Below, piece by piece: positions 1-9,709 of a stretch of DNA of 56,753 bases. The stretch's first letter is position 1; the number at the start of each line of letters is the position of its first letter. The position numbers were made by a program, and so were the translations under genes. The DNA lies in the NCBI GenBank assembly GCA_022510955.1, contig JAFLSM010000010.1, positions 1-56,753 of the forward strand, in the 5' to 3' direction. The notes beneath the pieces were generated by a model. The model saw only the letters and a program-made list of their open reading frames with translations, ran no database searches and was not told the origin of the DNA. Source of the stretch: Ruminococcus sp. (GTDB taxonomy: Bacteria > Bacillota > Clostridia > Oscillospirales > Acutalibacteraceae).

Positions 1-62
1 CCATCGCTTGTAAAATTCTTTTTTCGGGTTTACCCCAACTATTGACATAGAGCCTAAGTAAA

Positions 63-102
63 AAACCTCCTATAGCAGTGCATTAACACAGCCATAGAAG
101 GT
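63..102 (-). terminator. Intrinsic terminator at the end of the polysaccharide operon
   Basis: Read on the minus strand, an imperfect stem (AACCTTCTATGGC paired with GCTATAGGAGGTT) is followed at once by a T-run (TTTTTTAC). It lies about 115 bases past the stop of the last gene of the cluster. This is a standard rho-independent terminator shape. The remaining bases 1-218 show no gene. Confidence 0.7.
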
Positions 103-218
103 TCATTTATTATCAGAGTTTAATTGACTTTTTCAATAAGCTATAAGCTTATTTGTCTGCCAACAATATAAATATATTAATCTAATGATTATTTAATAAG
201 AAATTTTAATTATAGTAT

Positions 219-1406
219 TTATAATCCGATTTCCTTATATAATCGTTTCAGCTTTACAACTTCTTGTACATCCGTTTTCATAATACTTTGTGCCTCTTTG
301 GCATGATAGTTCCAAGTATCTCTTGTTTTAAAAAAACGATGTATCCACGCAAAAGGAATAAGCCAATGCCTACCTTGCAAATAGGTGTATCGACTCTCCA
401 TGCTTTCAGCATTCGGAAACAGGCGTTTTGTAAAAGTGCGTAACCTGTGCACACTTTCTTCGTTTTTTTCCTGCTTCTTTAATGTAATCAAGCCAGAATC
501 TCTGCCAATATAACCAAACACACCGCCTGCCATGGTGAATTCCAAAAAATTCTCTAACAGCTGTTCATCAACTTTACGCAACTCAATCGGACTGTCTATT
601 CCAAAATACTTCTGAACAAATGAAAATACTACATTTGCAAAATCAATAAAAGACAATTTTTTTAATTCTTTTTGAATATAAATCCAATCAAGTTCTTCAC
701 CAAAGTGCTTTATGAACAACGCTATATCCATATACATACGGATACCTGCACCGGAACCGTTAATATGCTTTGCAATATGAGTAAGCAGATAAAGAAAATG
801 AAACTCCGGCGAAAGCTCCCATGTATGTCCATTCGTCAAATAAGCATGCTCCCAAATGTTTTGAAAATAACTTATATAGTCTGCCTTATCAGACACATTC
901 ACTTCCATAACATCCGTGTGAATTTCATAGTATTCACTTCCACGCCGATAGCTGTAAACAGGTTCCCACTCCGTTTTTCGTTCAAATTCCTGTTGCATCA
1001 TCAGTTCATCACTTTTCTGACGATCTTTAGAATGAATCAAAAAATCTATATCGCCAAAAGTTCTCAGCTCAGGAATCGGATAATAATCCTTCACAATATA
1101 TCCTTTGAAAATAAGATGGTCAATTCCCCTATCGTTCATCTGTCGGATTAATTCTTTCATATTTGCCGAACGCTGAGAAAACTGTGCAATTGTTTTAAAA
1201 CATTGCTTCCTCATAAAATCAGCTACCTGAGCATTTGACTCATCAGGATAATTCATAACAGAACAACCCAAAATTCCCGTAACTGAATGAATATTGGCGA
1301 GTTCAACTAACTTCTTCCAATCTCCGTGAAAACTTCCCGGATTTTCACCTAAAACAAAGCCTTTTAATACTTTTAGTAAGTAAGTTGCTTCTTCATTCAC
1401 AAACAA
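219..1406 (-). CDS. Nucleotidyltransferase-fold protein (NTP_transf_5 type)
   Basis: A 395-residue protein and the last gene of the polysaccharide operon. Residues about 95-130 carry LIFKGYIVKDYYPIPELR followed by FGDIDFLI, the pattern of the uncharacterised nucleotidyltransferase family often found in capsule and exopolysaccharide clusters. The G-D-I-D acidic pair would be the metal-binding site. The start is a TTG codon, nine bases after AAAGGA; a GTG two codons later is the alternative. No signal peptide or membrane segment is evident. The substrate is unknown. Family members are suspected of transferring a nucleotide or sugar phosphate to a glycan, which would suit a late tailoring step, but this is inference. 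Confidence 0.72.
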   Translation of the reverse strand: MFVNEEATYLLKVLKGFVLGENPGSFHGDWKKLVELANIHSVTGILGCSVMNYPDESNAQVADFMRKQCFKTIAQFSQRSANMKELIRQMNDRGIDHLIFKGYIVKDYYPIPELRTFGDIDFLIHSKDRQKSDELMMQQEFERKTEWEPVYSYRRGSEYYEIHTDVMEVNVSDKADYISYFQNIWEHAYLTNGHTWELSPEFHFLYLLTHIAKHINGSGAGIRMYMDIALFIKHFGEELDWIYIQKELKKLSFIDFANVVFSFVQKYFGIDSPIELRKVDEQLLENFLEFTMAGGVFGYIGRDSGLITLKKQEKNEESVHRLRTFTKRLFPNAESMESRYTYLQGRHWLIPFAWIHRFFKTRDTWNYHAKEAQSIMKTDVQEVVKLKRLYKEIGL

Positions 1407-1462
1407 TCCAAAGCATCCTTTCTAATTTGCCTAACGGACGGTATCTTTTATTCAGTGGTTAC

Positions 1463-2482
1463 TTAACGATTGCCATACATCTTCTCGTAATAATTCTGAT
1501 ACTCACCACTGATGATGTTCTCCCACCACTCACGGTTATCAAGATACCACTGAATCGTCTTCTTGATTCCATCCTTAAACATTGTTTCAGGCAACCATCC
1601 AAGTTCATTGTGGATCTTAGTAGGATCAATAGCATATCTCATATCATGACCCTTACGATCTGCTACATAAGTAATCAGACTTTCAGGCTTGCCGAGTTCC
1701 TTACAGATAAGCTTTACGATATCAATATTCTTCATCTCATTATGACCACCGATGTTATAAACTTCACCAACACGGCCTTTATGAATAATCAAATCTATTG
1801 CTTTACAATGGTCCTCTACATACAGCCAGTCACGCACATTCAGGCCTTCTCCGTAAACAGGAAGAGGTTTATCATTCAGTGCATTAGCAATCATAAGCGG
1901 AATCAGTTTTTCAGGAAAATGGTACGGTCCATAGTTATTTGAACAACGGCTAATAGTCACAGGTAATCCATAGGTTCTGTTATATGCCAACACCAGCAAA
2001 TCTGCTCCTGCTTTAGAACTGCTGTATGGAGAGCTTGTGTGAATCGGAGTATCTTCTGTAAAGAACAAGTCAGGTCTGTCAAGCGGCAAATCACCATAAA
2101 CTTCATCTGTTGAAACCTGATGATAACGGGTAATTCCGTATTTTCGGCAGGCATCCATAAGTGTTGCAGTACCCATAATGTTAGTCTGCAAAAAGATACC
2201 CGGATCTTCAATAGAGCGGTCAACATGACTCTCCGCAGCAAAGTTTACTACAACATCAGGATGTTCTTCCTCAAACAAACGGTCAACTGCTTCTCTGTCG
2301 CAAATGTCTGCTTTAACAAATCGGAAATTCGGATTTTCCATAACTGAAGCTAAAGTAGATAAATTGCCCGCATATGTTAGTTTGTCAATACAAACAATAC
2401 GGTAATCAGAATGCTCCTTTAGCATATGAAATACAAAGTTACTTCCAATAAATCCGGCACCACCGGTTACTATTATCGTCAT
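1463..2482 (-). CDS. rfbB: dTDP-glucose 4,6-dehydratase
   Basis: A 339-residue short-chain dehydrogenase/reductase that converts dTDP-glucose to dTDP-4-keto-6-deoxyglucose using tightly bound NAD. Visible motifs are the Rossmann GGAGFIGS at residues 7-14, the catalytic STDEVYG region and the YSSSKAGAD Tyr-x3-Lys motif. Length matches the family. AAGGAG lies eight bases before the ATG. It sits 15 bases after rfbA in the same transcript. No RfbC (3,5-epimerase) or RfbD (reductase) is present in the window, so the product is probably not routed to L-rhamnose here. The FdtA-like isomerase and the DegT aminotransferase upstream point to a 3-amino sugar instead. Confidence 0.95.
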   Translation of the reverse strand: MTIIVTGGAGFIGSNFVFHMLKEHSDYRIVCIDKLTYAGNLSTLASVMENPNFRFVKADICDREAVDRLFEEEHPDVVVNFAAESHVDRSIEDPGIFLQTNIMGTATLMDACRKYGITRYHQVSTDEVYGDLPLDRPDLFFTEDTPIHTSSPYSSSKAGADLLVLAYNRTYGLPVTISRCSNNYGPYHFPEKLIPLMIANALNDKPLPVYGEGLNVRDWLYVEDHCKAIDLIIHKGRVGEVYNIGGHNEMKNIDIVKLICKELGKPESLITYVADRKGHDMRYAIDPTKIHNELGWLPETMFKDGIKKTIQWYLDNREWWENIISGEYQNYYEKMYGNR

Positions 2483-2497
2483 TTTTTATTCTCCTTA

Positions 2498-3391
2498 TTA
2501 CTTAATATCAATATATTTTCCATCCAAAACATCTTTTAGATACTGACCATACTGATTTTTCTTAAGAATCTCATATACTTCCATTACATCTTCTCTGCTA
2601 ATCCATCCATTTAAGTATGCAATTTCTTCAAGACAGGCAATTTTTCTGTGCTGATGCTGCTCTATAGTCTTAACAAAATTAGTTGCATCAACAAGAGATT
2701 CATGTGTTCCTGTATCAAGCCATGTAAATCCCTGTCCCAACAGCTCAACATTTAAGGCTCCGTGTTCCAGATAAATTCGATTCAAATCAGTTATTTCCAA
2801 TTCGCCCCTCAATGATGGCTTTAAATTTTTCGCATATTCAACCACACGGTTATCATAGAAATACAAGCCCGTTACACAGTAATTGCTCTTAGGCTCCTTT
2901 GGTTTTTCTTCAATGCTGACAGCCTTACCGTCTTTATCAAACTCAACGATGCCGAAACGCTCGGGGTCATCAACATAATAACCAAACACCGTTGCACCCT
3001 TACCGCTTTCAGCATTCTCAACGGCAGTTTTCAGTCGCTTTTCCAGACCGTGACCTGAAAAAATATTGTCACCCAGCACCATTGCAACCGTATCATTTCC
3101 AATGAAGTCGGCTCCAATGACAAAAGCCTGCGCCAATCCATCAGGACTTGGCTGTACAGCATATGTCAGATTAACACCAAACTGATGTCCGTCACCTAAA
3201 AGGTCTTTAAATCTGGGTGTATCAGCCGGAGTAGAGATAATAAGAATATCTCGTATACCTGCGTTCATTAAAACCGACATCGGATAATAAATCATAGGTT
3301 TATCATAAATAGGAAGCAACTGCTTTGATGTTACGCAAGTAAGCGGATATAAGCGCGTACCTGAACCACCTGCCAAAATAATGCCTTTCAT
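2498..3391 (-). CDS. rfbA: Glucose-1-phosphate thymidylyltransferase
   Basis: A 297-residue nucleotidyltransferase that makes dTDP-glucose from glucose-1-phosphate and dTTP, the entry step for dTDP-deoxysugars. The N-terminus [18 protein letters not shown] is the nucleotide-binding signature. VMVLGDN-type sequence (AMVLGDNIF) and the [20 protein letters not shown] segment are typical of RmlA. Length is normal. AGAGGA is seven bases from the ATG. Its product feeds RfbB immediately downstream. A 126-base gap with no recognisable gene separates it from the ABC transporter ATPase upstream. Confidence 0.96.
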   Translation of the reverse strand: MKGIILAGGSGTRLYPLTCVTSKQLLPIYDKPMIYYPMSVLMNAGIRDILIISTPADTPRFKDLLGDGHQFGVNLTYAVQPSPDGLAQAFVIGADFIGNDTVAMVLGDNIFSGHGLEKRLKTAVENAESGKGATVFGYYVDDPERFGIVEFDKDGKAVSIEEKPKEPKSNYCVTGLYFYDNRVVEYAKNLKPSLRGELEITDLNRIYLEHGALNVELLGQGFTWLDTGTHESLVDATNFVKTIEQHQHRKIACLEEIAYLNGWISREDVMEVYEILKKNQYGQYLKDVLDGKYIDIK

Positions 3392-3517
3392 AAATATATC
3401 CTCTTCCGTTAGTTCTTATTTTACTATTACAAGTAAAGTTTTAAGTATATTCATATCACTATTTTTTTAATAACTTGGTCAAGACAACCAGAATCGTCGC
3501 ACTTATTATATAGCATA

Positions 3518-4804
3518 TTACCCTTCATCAGTGCCAACATCATGCAACTGTATATGTCCCCAGAACTGGTGTAACCATGTTACTTGATTAGTCTTATCCA
3601 GATTCTCATCAATATTGATATAAAATCCAGGATATACACCATCAATTAATTCTTGTGTTCCAAACTCGTTATGTGCGTATGCAATTATATCAACACGGTA
3701 CTTACTTGGTGCCAGATGCGTTGTATCAAAGGAAAAATGCAGTGTCTTTTCCTCATTAGCATCAAAATCAACATTTTTTGAAGAAAAAGCTGTTGCCACT
3801 ACAACGCCATCCATAAATTGAACTTCAAAACGGAAACCAATATTTGAATACTTTCTTTTTGAATCACATACCAAATCAAAATTCAATACATCACCTGGTT
3901 GGCATGATGAACAGTCATTCTTGAATTTTGAGGATTTAATGGTTAAGCCGTCTTTTCTTCCTCTTGTATGTACATGATGATATTCATCTGAGTAAGTATA
4001 TTCATTCTCAATCTTACCTACGCTGCCCATATATATATTTATTGCTGTTTCAACATCACCATCATAAATCAGTCTGCCATGATCCAATACAATACAGCGA
4101 GTACATAACTGACGGATGGTATTCATATTATGGCTGACATAGAGAACTGTTCTGCCCTCGCTATTTGCAGCATCACCCATTTTACCCAGACACTTCTTCT
4201 GAAACTTCATATCTCCAACCGCAAGCACTTCATCCATAACCATAATTTCACTATCCAAATGTGCTGCAACAGCAAAAGCTAATTTTACATACATTCCTGA
4301 AGAATAACGCTTTACAGGCGTATCAATAAACTTCTCCATCTCTGCAAATGAAACGATCTCGTCAAATTTACGGCTGATCTCAGCCTTCGTCATACCAAGA
4401 ATCGCACCGTTCATATAAACGTTCTCACGCCCTGTCAACTCAGGATGAAAGCCCGTGCCGACCTCCAGCATAGAGGCAATACGTCCATTATAAGAAATCG
4501 TTCCACTTGTAGGTGCAGTAACTCGGGACAACAGTTTTAGCAGAGTAGATTTACCTGCACCATTATGACCAATAATACCGAGTGCTTCGCCTTTCTTTAC
4601 TTCAAAAGAAACATCATCCAGTGCCAGAAATCTGGTATTTCCTTTTACAGACTTTCCAACATCATCTAAACGAACATTAGGATCTTCTTTGCCCCGGACC
4701 TTTGCCCACCATGACTGCAAATCACCGCGCAATGTACCTCCACCAATTGCACCCAGACGATATTCCTTGGTAACATGGTCAATCTTTATTACAGTTTCAC
4801 TCAT
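3518..4804 (-). CDS. Polysaccharide ABC exporter ATPase with Wzt-type C-terminal domain
   Basis: A 428-residue ATPase of the Wzt/TagH/RfbE class that powers export of finished polysaccharide. The Walker A motif is GHNGAGKSTLLK (about residue 78), the signature is YSSGMYVKLAF and Walker B is IMVMDEVLAVGD. The NBD ends near residue 250. The last 150 residues form a beta-rich extension (PGDVLNFDLVCDSK onward to GFYINIDE) that fits a Wzt-C carbohydrate-binding domain, known in O-antigen exporters to recognise a modified non-reducing end. The start follows GAGGTG with eight-base spacing. It is paired with the permease gene immediately upstream. The extra domain suggests that export waits for a terminal modification. 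Confidence 0.92.
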   Translation of the reverse strand: MSETVIKIDHVTKEYRLGAIGGGTLRGDLQSWWAKVRGKEDPNVRLDDVGKSVKGNTRFLALDDVSFEVKKGEALGIIGHNGAGKSTLLKLLSRVTAPTSGTISYNGRIASMLEVGTGFHPELTGRENVYMNGAILGMTKAEISRKFDEIVSFAEMEKFIDTPVKRYSSGMYVKLAFAVAAHLDSEIMVMDEVLAVGDMKFQKKCLGKMGDAANSEGRTVLYVSHNMNTIRQLCTRCIVLDHGRLIYDGDVETAINIYMGSVGKIENEYTYSDEYHHVHTRGRKDGLTIKSSKFKNDCSSCQPGDVLNFDLVCDSKRKYSNIGFRFEVQFMDGVVVATAFSSKNVDFDANEEKTLHFSFDTTHLAPSKYRVDIIAYAHNEFGTQELIDGVYPGFYINIDENLDKTNQVTWLHQFWGHIQLHDVGTDEG

Positions 4805-4816
4805 AATCCATTCACC

Positions 4817-5659
4817 TCACACTGTATCCATAAATGTCTTTTCAACACGGCTGAACAACATCACGCCAAAGAACAGAATCACCAATGTAACAGCCCAACT
4901 CAACAAATAATAATTCAGGTCAAAGGTTCCGATTCCAAGAAATGCTTTTCTAAATGTGTTGATAATAGGTGTCATAGGATTAAGCATATATAACCACATA
5001 AACTTTTCAGGAATTATGTTAATATCATAGGTCACAGGTGTTGCATACATCCAAAGCTGCACACCAAATCCCACAACCATTGTAAGATCACGGTACTTTG
5101 TGGTTAACGAAGAAATAATAACACCTGTACCGAGTCCAAGACACGCCATATGCAAAATTAAAATCGGAAGCATCAAAATCAGCAAATTCGGATAAACTTG
5201 TCCATCTATCCAGTAAAACGCTAGACAGACTAGAAACATGGCAAACTGAATAGCAAATGCAATAAGATTAGTTAATACTGTAGAAACAGGCATAACAATT
5301 CGTGGAAAATAAACCTTTCCCAATATTGCAGCATTTCCCGTGAATGTTCCGGCCGTACCTGTTAGGCAAGTTGAAAAATACTGCCATGCGACAGTACCGC
5401 TCAGATAAAATAAGAATGTGGGCACCCCATCCGCAGCCAAACCTGCTAAGGAACCAAACACAACTGTAAATACAACTGTTGTCATCAACGGCTGAATTAA
5501 TGCCCATGCCGGACCTAGAATAGTCTGCTTATATTGCGACACAAAGTTTCGTCTCACAAACAGAACAATTAAATCTCTATATTTCCACACCTCTTTCAGA
5601 TTAATATCCAACCAACCATTCTTAGGAACAATTACTGTTGAAAATTTTTGTTTTTCCAT
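4817..5659 (-). CDS. Polysaccharide ABC exporter permease (ABC-2 type)
   Basis: About 280 residues with six predicted hydrophobic segments; a Wzm/TagG-like permease partnering the downstream ATPase. The N-terminal YRDLIVLFVRRNFVSQYKQT segment before the first membrane span is typical of these permeases, as is the GPAWALIQPL motif. I place the start at the ATG at 5659 (MEKQKF), which has AAAGGTGG five bases upstream; the track start is a GTG three codons earlier that overlaps this site. The next gene's ribosome binding site overlaps its stop codon, so the two subunits are translationally close. Confidence 0.93.
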   Translation of the reverse strand: MEKQKFSTVIVPKNGWLDINLKEVWKYRDLIVLFVRRNFVSQYKQTILGPAWALIQPLMTTVVFTVVFGSLAGLAADGVPTFLFYLSGTVAWQYFSTCLTGTAGTFTGNAAILGKVYFPRIVMPVSTVLTNLIAFAIQFAMFLVCLAFYWIDGQVYPNLLILMLPILILHMACLGLGTGVIISSLTTKYRDLTMVVGFGVQLWMYATPVTYDINIIPEKFMWLYMLNPMTPIINTFRKAFLGIGTFDLNYYLLSWAVTLVILFFGVMLFSRVEKTFMDTV

Positions 5660-5676
5660 AAAATCCACCTTTCATT

Positions 5677-6633
5677 TTACATTGAGATAGGTTCATTAAT
5701 TAAATTCGGAGTTTTATATTTTAATTTAAAAAATCTTAGTTTTCTGCCAATGGGCATACTTGAAAACCATAGACTCTTTGAATTTTTCTGAATCATTTTT
5801 ATAACTTGCTCTTTTTGATTATTATATAGTTTTATATCAGTACTAACATATACATTAAATATACGGACACATTCATCGAGAAACAGAATTCGAAAAGAAT
5901 CATATATATACGGAAAGACGTTCTTAACATCATTAAGAATCATCTCCTTGGCCAAAAGCAAATCCGTAAAATATTTGATACCGGTATACTCAAAATTATC
6001 ACCGTGCATTCTTTGAAAATACAGTGTCTTATGAACAAATACTGCATTTCTGCTCTCTTTAAACACCTGATACGAAAATAAGTTATCCTCACCTAAATGA
6101 AGATTTCCAAATCGAATATTATTAACTACTTCTTTTCGATAAAGCTTATTCCATATTGGCGTTCTCCAAGTTGGTTCAAAAAAGCCATTCAACCACTCTT
6201 CACATGTAAGTACTGTGGTTTCTGCATCTTCCTGATTAAATGTAACATCATCAAATTGATCCTGCTGTACATTTGCAAAATCGCAGATACACACAAGCAT
6301 ATCATTTTCGAGCATTGCATGTACCATTATTTCATACATCTGTGGGTGAAGCAAATCATCATGGTCCGCAAAGGCAATTAAATCTCCCGTTGCAATCTCC
6401 AAACCTGTATTTCTTGCCGAACTTTGACCGCTGTTTTTCGTATGAATGACCTTAACTCTTTCATCCTTTTTAGCAAATTCATCACAAATTATCCCTGAAC
6501 CATCAGATGAGCCATCATCAACCAAAATAAGCTCAATGTTCTGATAGGTTTGTCCGAGAATACTTTCAATCAAGGGCAACAAATATTTTCCAGCATTATA
6601 AACAGGAACTATAATTGAAATTAATTTACTCAT
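5677..6633 (-). CDS. Glycosyltransferase family 2
   Basis: A 318-residue GT-A enzyme. Residues 5-60 hold the classic start (SIIVPVYNAGKYLLPLIESI, then LILVDDGSSDGS), and ADHDDLLHP near residue 93 carries the metal/nucleotide-binding acidic motif. The C-terminal third is poorly conserved and basic, ending in hydrophobic patches, as is usual for membrane-associated polysaccharide transferases. Its start overlaps the stop of the preceding gene (TAATG), implying translational coupling. Donor and acceptor cannot be told from sequence. Confidence 0.92.
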   Translation of the reverse strand: MSKLISIIVPVYNAGKYLLPLIESILGQTYQNIELILVDDGSSDGSGIICDEFAKKDERVKVIHTKNSGQSSARNTGLEIATGDLIAFADHDDLLHPQMYEIMVHAMLENDMLVCICDFANVQQDQFDDVTFNQEDAETTVLTCEEWLNGFFEPTWRTPIWNKLYRKEVVNNIRFGNLHLGEDNLFSYQVFKESRNAVFVHKTLYFQRMHGDNFEYTGIKYFTDLLLAKEMILNDVKNVFPYIYDSFRILFLDECVRIFNVYVSTDIKLYNNQKEQVIKMIQKNSKSLWFSSMPIGRKLRFFKLKYKTPNLINEPISM

Positions 6634-7676
6634 TATTTTTCATTCTTCCATTTTAACAAAAATATTATATCATACGGAATCATCTTTATCATTGCGCCAA
6701 ATGTAAATTTTCGGTTTCTGTCACAAAAACGATAACGGTAGCTTCCGTTTAACAATGTACCAGATAAACGCAGTATTCTAAAAACCGGTGACATTTTTTT
6801 TAGTGAAATGATTACTTCATAAAAAGATCTTGCCAAATAGCACTGTCTTGCATATTTATTATGAATATCAGGATTTCGCTTTAAAGCCATATCTATCAAA
6901 CGAATTCTGATATCTCGCAAACTTTGTATGGCAAAGTATCGATCAAATTCATCCTGCTGATAAATGATGCTATCCCATTTTTTATTTCCTGAAATTGATC
7001 CAACCTGATTTGAACCATGTATCCTATAACTAATTAGCTGCTCAGACACATAAGTAACATTTCCAAAAAAGCCGGCACAACACATAATCCACGCATCGTG
7101 ATTAGCTGCACTTTCGACAAATGGCATAATACCAAATATAAAATCTCTGCGAAATACCATTGTACACCCATATACAGTATAATTCAAGCGAAGAATTTCA
7201 TCAATATATTTTTGGTATGAAAAATCACCCTGCAAAAATCCATCTTTTTTATACAAGCTGGGCATTATCTCTTTTCCTGCTGCATCTACGATATTCGCAT
7301 CACTGAATGCCATAACACAGCTTTCATCCTCAAGAAATGCTCTTCGCATTTTTTCAACCTTATCTGCCTTCCAGATGTCATCCTGATCGGCTGTAAAAAT
7401 AAGATCACCTGAACATAGGGCAATACATTTTTCAAAGTTTTTTGTTACGCCAACATTTGGAGAGTTTTTTTCAATTTTATACTTCACGCTACTATCACAA
7501 AGAATTGATTCCGCTACTGTTAGCGTATTATCCAAAGATCCATCATCGCAAATAATAATTTCATCAACAGGTACCGACTGTTCTAAAATACTTTGAATCT
7601 GTTTCCGTATAAATGTTTCTCCATTGTATGTACAAACAGCAACTGAAATAGATAAATTGCAATCTTGTCCATTCAT
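6633..7676 (-). CDS. Glycosyltransferase family 2, rhamnosyltransferase-like subtype
   Basis: A 347-residue GT2 enzyme. It starts with SISVAVCTYNGETFIRKQI and has ICDDGSLDNT and FTADQDDIWKADKVEKM. The TADQDD-x-W form is the subtype often annotated as rhamnosyl- or alpha-L-Rha transferase, but the actual donor is unknown; no rhamnose genes lie in this window. GAGGT precedes the ATG. It shares its subtype motif with the gene at 11812, so the two may be related transferases adding different residues. A 100-base gap without an evident feature separates it from the gene upstream. Confidence 0.9.
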   Translation of the reverse strand: MNGQDCNLSISVAVCTYNGETFIRKQIQSILEQSVPVDEIIICDDGSLDNTLTVAESILCDSSVKYKIEKNSPNVGVTKNFEKCIALCSGDLIFTADQDDIWKADKVEKMRRAFLEDESCVMAFSDANIVDAAGKEIMPSLYKKDGFLQGDFSYQKYIDEILRLNYTVYGCTMVFRRDFIFGIMPFVESAANHDAWIMCCAGFFGNVTYVSEQLISYRIHGSNQVGSISGNKKWDSIIYQQDEFDRYFAIQSLRDIRIRLIDMALKRNPDIHNKYARQCYLARSFYEVIISLKKMSPVFRILRLSGTLLNGSYRYRFCDRNRKFTFGAMIKMIPYDIIFLLKWKNEK

Positions 7677-7777
7677 TATATAACCTCACAAGTAAAAGTA
7701 TTTCAACAGATATATTAATCAAAATATATAATTTACACATATCTCATATTAACATCTTCTCTTGTATTTTTTACAAC

Positions 7778-8716
7778 CTAATCTTTAAACACTGCATATA
7801 TATACCCATGAAGTTGCTCTTTTGAAATTAATTTCTTTATATATGCTCCTGGCAGAACTCTAAGCACTTTCGTTCTAATTTTAATAAAGTTCCAACGCCA
7901 ACGCTTACCGTTCTCTAATCCTGTTTTACGCAATAAATTAGAATAACGAATACAGTTATCCAAGAATTTATCTATAACAAGGCATTCAAGTTCATGAGAA
8001 TAGTTATGAGCCAAGTTAAATATTAACTTGTCCTCCAAATGAATTTTTAAAGAAACATGTATTTTGTTATTACGAGATGCACTTATAGGTCGTTCTAATA
8101 CATTATAAAATGTATCAGAAATTTTATATGCAAATTTACAAAGTTGACAGCTTTCAAATAAATACACCCAGTCTTCTGATGTCAATAATTTTAATTGAAA
8201 TCTTATTTGACAAACTTTTTGTCTTAGAAAAATTTTATTCACACATCCCAAACCCAAAGGTGTTGGCTTACCACACAAAGCAGCTAATAATTTATCTGTA
8301 TTATAACTTCCTGTATTTGTTAAGTCTGAACGTATAAAAGTTCCATCACACTGATAATAATTTATTCCGCAAACTACAACATCAGCCTTTTTTTCTTTTG
8401 CAGTTCTTATCAAAACATCATACATTTTAGGTTCTATCCAATCATCTGGATCAACAAACCCGAGGTATGTACCTTTGGCGATGTCAAGTCCTACATTTCG
8501 TGCTGCACTTACGCCTTGATTTTTTTGATGAATTACCTTTATTCTGCTATCTTTAGATGCATATTCATCGCATATTTCACCACATCGGTCAGGAGAACCA
8601 TCATCAATCAGAATCAACTCAAAATCCGTAAATGTCTGTGCTAAAATACTGTCAATACATTTAGGCAAATATTTTTCAACCTTGTAAACAGGCACGATTA
8701 TTGAAAGTTCCGGCAT
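7778..8716 (-). CDS. Glycosyltransferase family 2
   Basis: A GT2 enzyme of about 312 residues with LSIIVPVYKVEKYLPKCIDSI, LILIDDGSPD and the VDPDDWIEP acidic motif. The start is set at the second methionine (MPELSIIV), which has GGAG eight bases upstream; the track start lies inside the previous gene's end and has no good site. The C-terminus is basic (KTVLRVLPGAYIKK-like), consistent with membrane association. It is one of nine GT2 genes in the operon, each probably adding one sugar. Confidence 0.91.
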   Translation of the reverse strand: MPELSIIVPVYKVEKYLPKCIDSILAQTFTDFELILIDDGSPDRCGEICDEYASKDSRIKVIHQKNQGVSAARNVGLDIAKGTYLGFVDPDDWIEPKMYDVLIRTAKEKKADVVVCGINYYQCDGTFIRSDLTNTGSYNTDKLLAALCGKPTPLGLGCVNKIFLRQKVCQIRFQLKLLTSEDWVYLFESCQLCKFAYKISDTFYNVLERPISASRNNKIHVSLKIHLEDKLIFNLAHNYSHELECLVIDKFLDNCIRYSNLLRKTGLENGKRWRWNFIKIRTKVLRVLPGAYIKKLISKEQLHGYIYAVFKD

Positions 8717-8730
8717 TCTTAATACTCCGT

Positions 8731-9705
8731 TCATTTTCTGAATATTTTTCTTTTTATAGTTCTACAGCCCCAATAGAAAGCCCAGAACACCAAAGGCCAC
8801 TTCTTTTTTCGCTGATTCCAAATTTCCTTGGCTTTTTGCTTGTCCTCTGCCCGTCCAGACTTCATACCAATCCAGAACGCCTCAGCAAATAGCATTCCTC
8901 TAACTTTATAAAATTTTGTACATTTGCGATGCAGAACATTTTCCATATATTCCTCATGGCAAGCATACATATAGGCATCAGAAACCTTGTGATCTTCTAC
9001 CGCATACTTGGACTGATAATTTGTGCCGCCCTTTTCCACAATCGTGCGGTGATGGCTCACAATTCTTGGATCAACATATACATTGCCTTTTCCGTATAGA
9101 ATCAATGCAAGTGACTGATCCCAAACCATCTTATGCGCCTTATAAAACACATCTATCTCACACTCAGGTGCATTTCTGAATATATTACGAAAAAATGCAG
9201 TGTCTGTACTGTTGGGTAACCTATTGAAAAAATGATAACTCTGAAAATCCTTATAGGAAAACACCAATGGTTCACTTATTTCCCTACGAACCTTTTGAAT
9301 TGATTCTGTACGACTTAATTCACACCATGAATTGCAGTACATACCGATATACTCAGGATGATTTTCCATAAAGTCAAACTGATATTGAAGCTTATCCTCT
9401 GCCTCCCACCAGTCATCTCCTTCAAGAATAGCAATATACTTTCCTCTGCATTGCTTCAATACTCCATACATATTTCGGCTTCCGCCAATATTATGGTCTC
9501 TCAGTGAAAGTACAAATATGTCAGGATATTTTCTCTGATACTCATATAGTAACTCTCTTGAATTATCAGGAGAATGGTCATCATCAACCACAATTTCATA
9601 GGCAAAATTTACTTTCTGTTTTAAAATGCTGTCCAACAGCTGAGGCAGATAATGAGCCATATTGTATGTAATTACAGCAACGCTTACCAGAGGTTTACTC
9701 TCCAT
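8731..9705 (-). CDS. Glycosyltransferase family 2
   Basis: A 324-residue GT2 enzyme with VSVAVITYNMAHYLPQLLDSI, VVDDDHSPDNS and AILEGDDWWEAEDKLQ. This last form (EGDDYW-like) marks a subtype common in capsule clusters. The C-terminus ends in a basic, aromatic tail. AAGGTG lies a suitable distance before the ATG. The acetyltransferase gene is only four bases upstream, so the two are tightly linked, and this transferase is a reasonable candidate for adding the acetylated amino sugar; that is inference from position only. Confidence 0.92.
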   Translation of the reverse strand: MESKPLVSVAVITYNMAHYLPQLLDSILKQKVNFAYEIVVDDDHSPDNSRELLYEYQRKYPDIFVLSLRDHNIGGSRNMYGVLKQCRGKYIAILEGDDWWEAEDKLQYQFDFMENHPEYIGMYCNSWCELSRTESIQKVRREISEPLVFSYKDFQSYHFFNRLPNSTDTAFFRNIFRNAPECEIDVFYKAHKMVWDQSLALILYGKGNVYVDPRIVSHHRTIVEKGGTNYQSKYAVEDHKVSDAYMYACHEEYMENVLHRKCTKFYKVRGMLFAEAFWIGMKSGRAEDKQKAKEIWNQRKKKWPLVFWAFYWGCRTIKRKIFRK

Positions 9706-9709
9706 GTTT

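Noticed and set aside
1463-3391. A dTDP-L-rhamnose pathway
   Set aside because: rfbA and rfbB are present, but no 3,5-epimerase or 4-reductase is in the window, and FdtA plus an aminotransferase give a better explanation.
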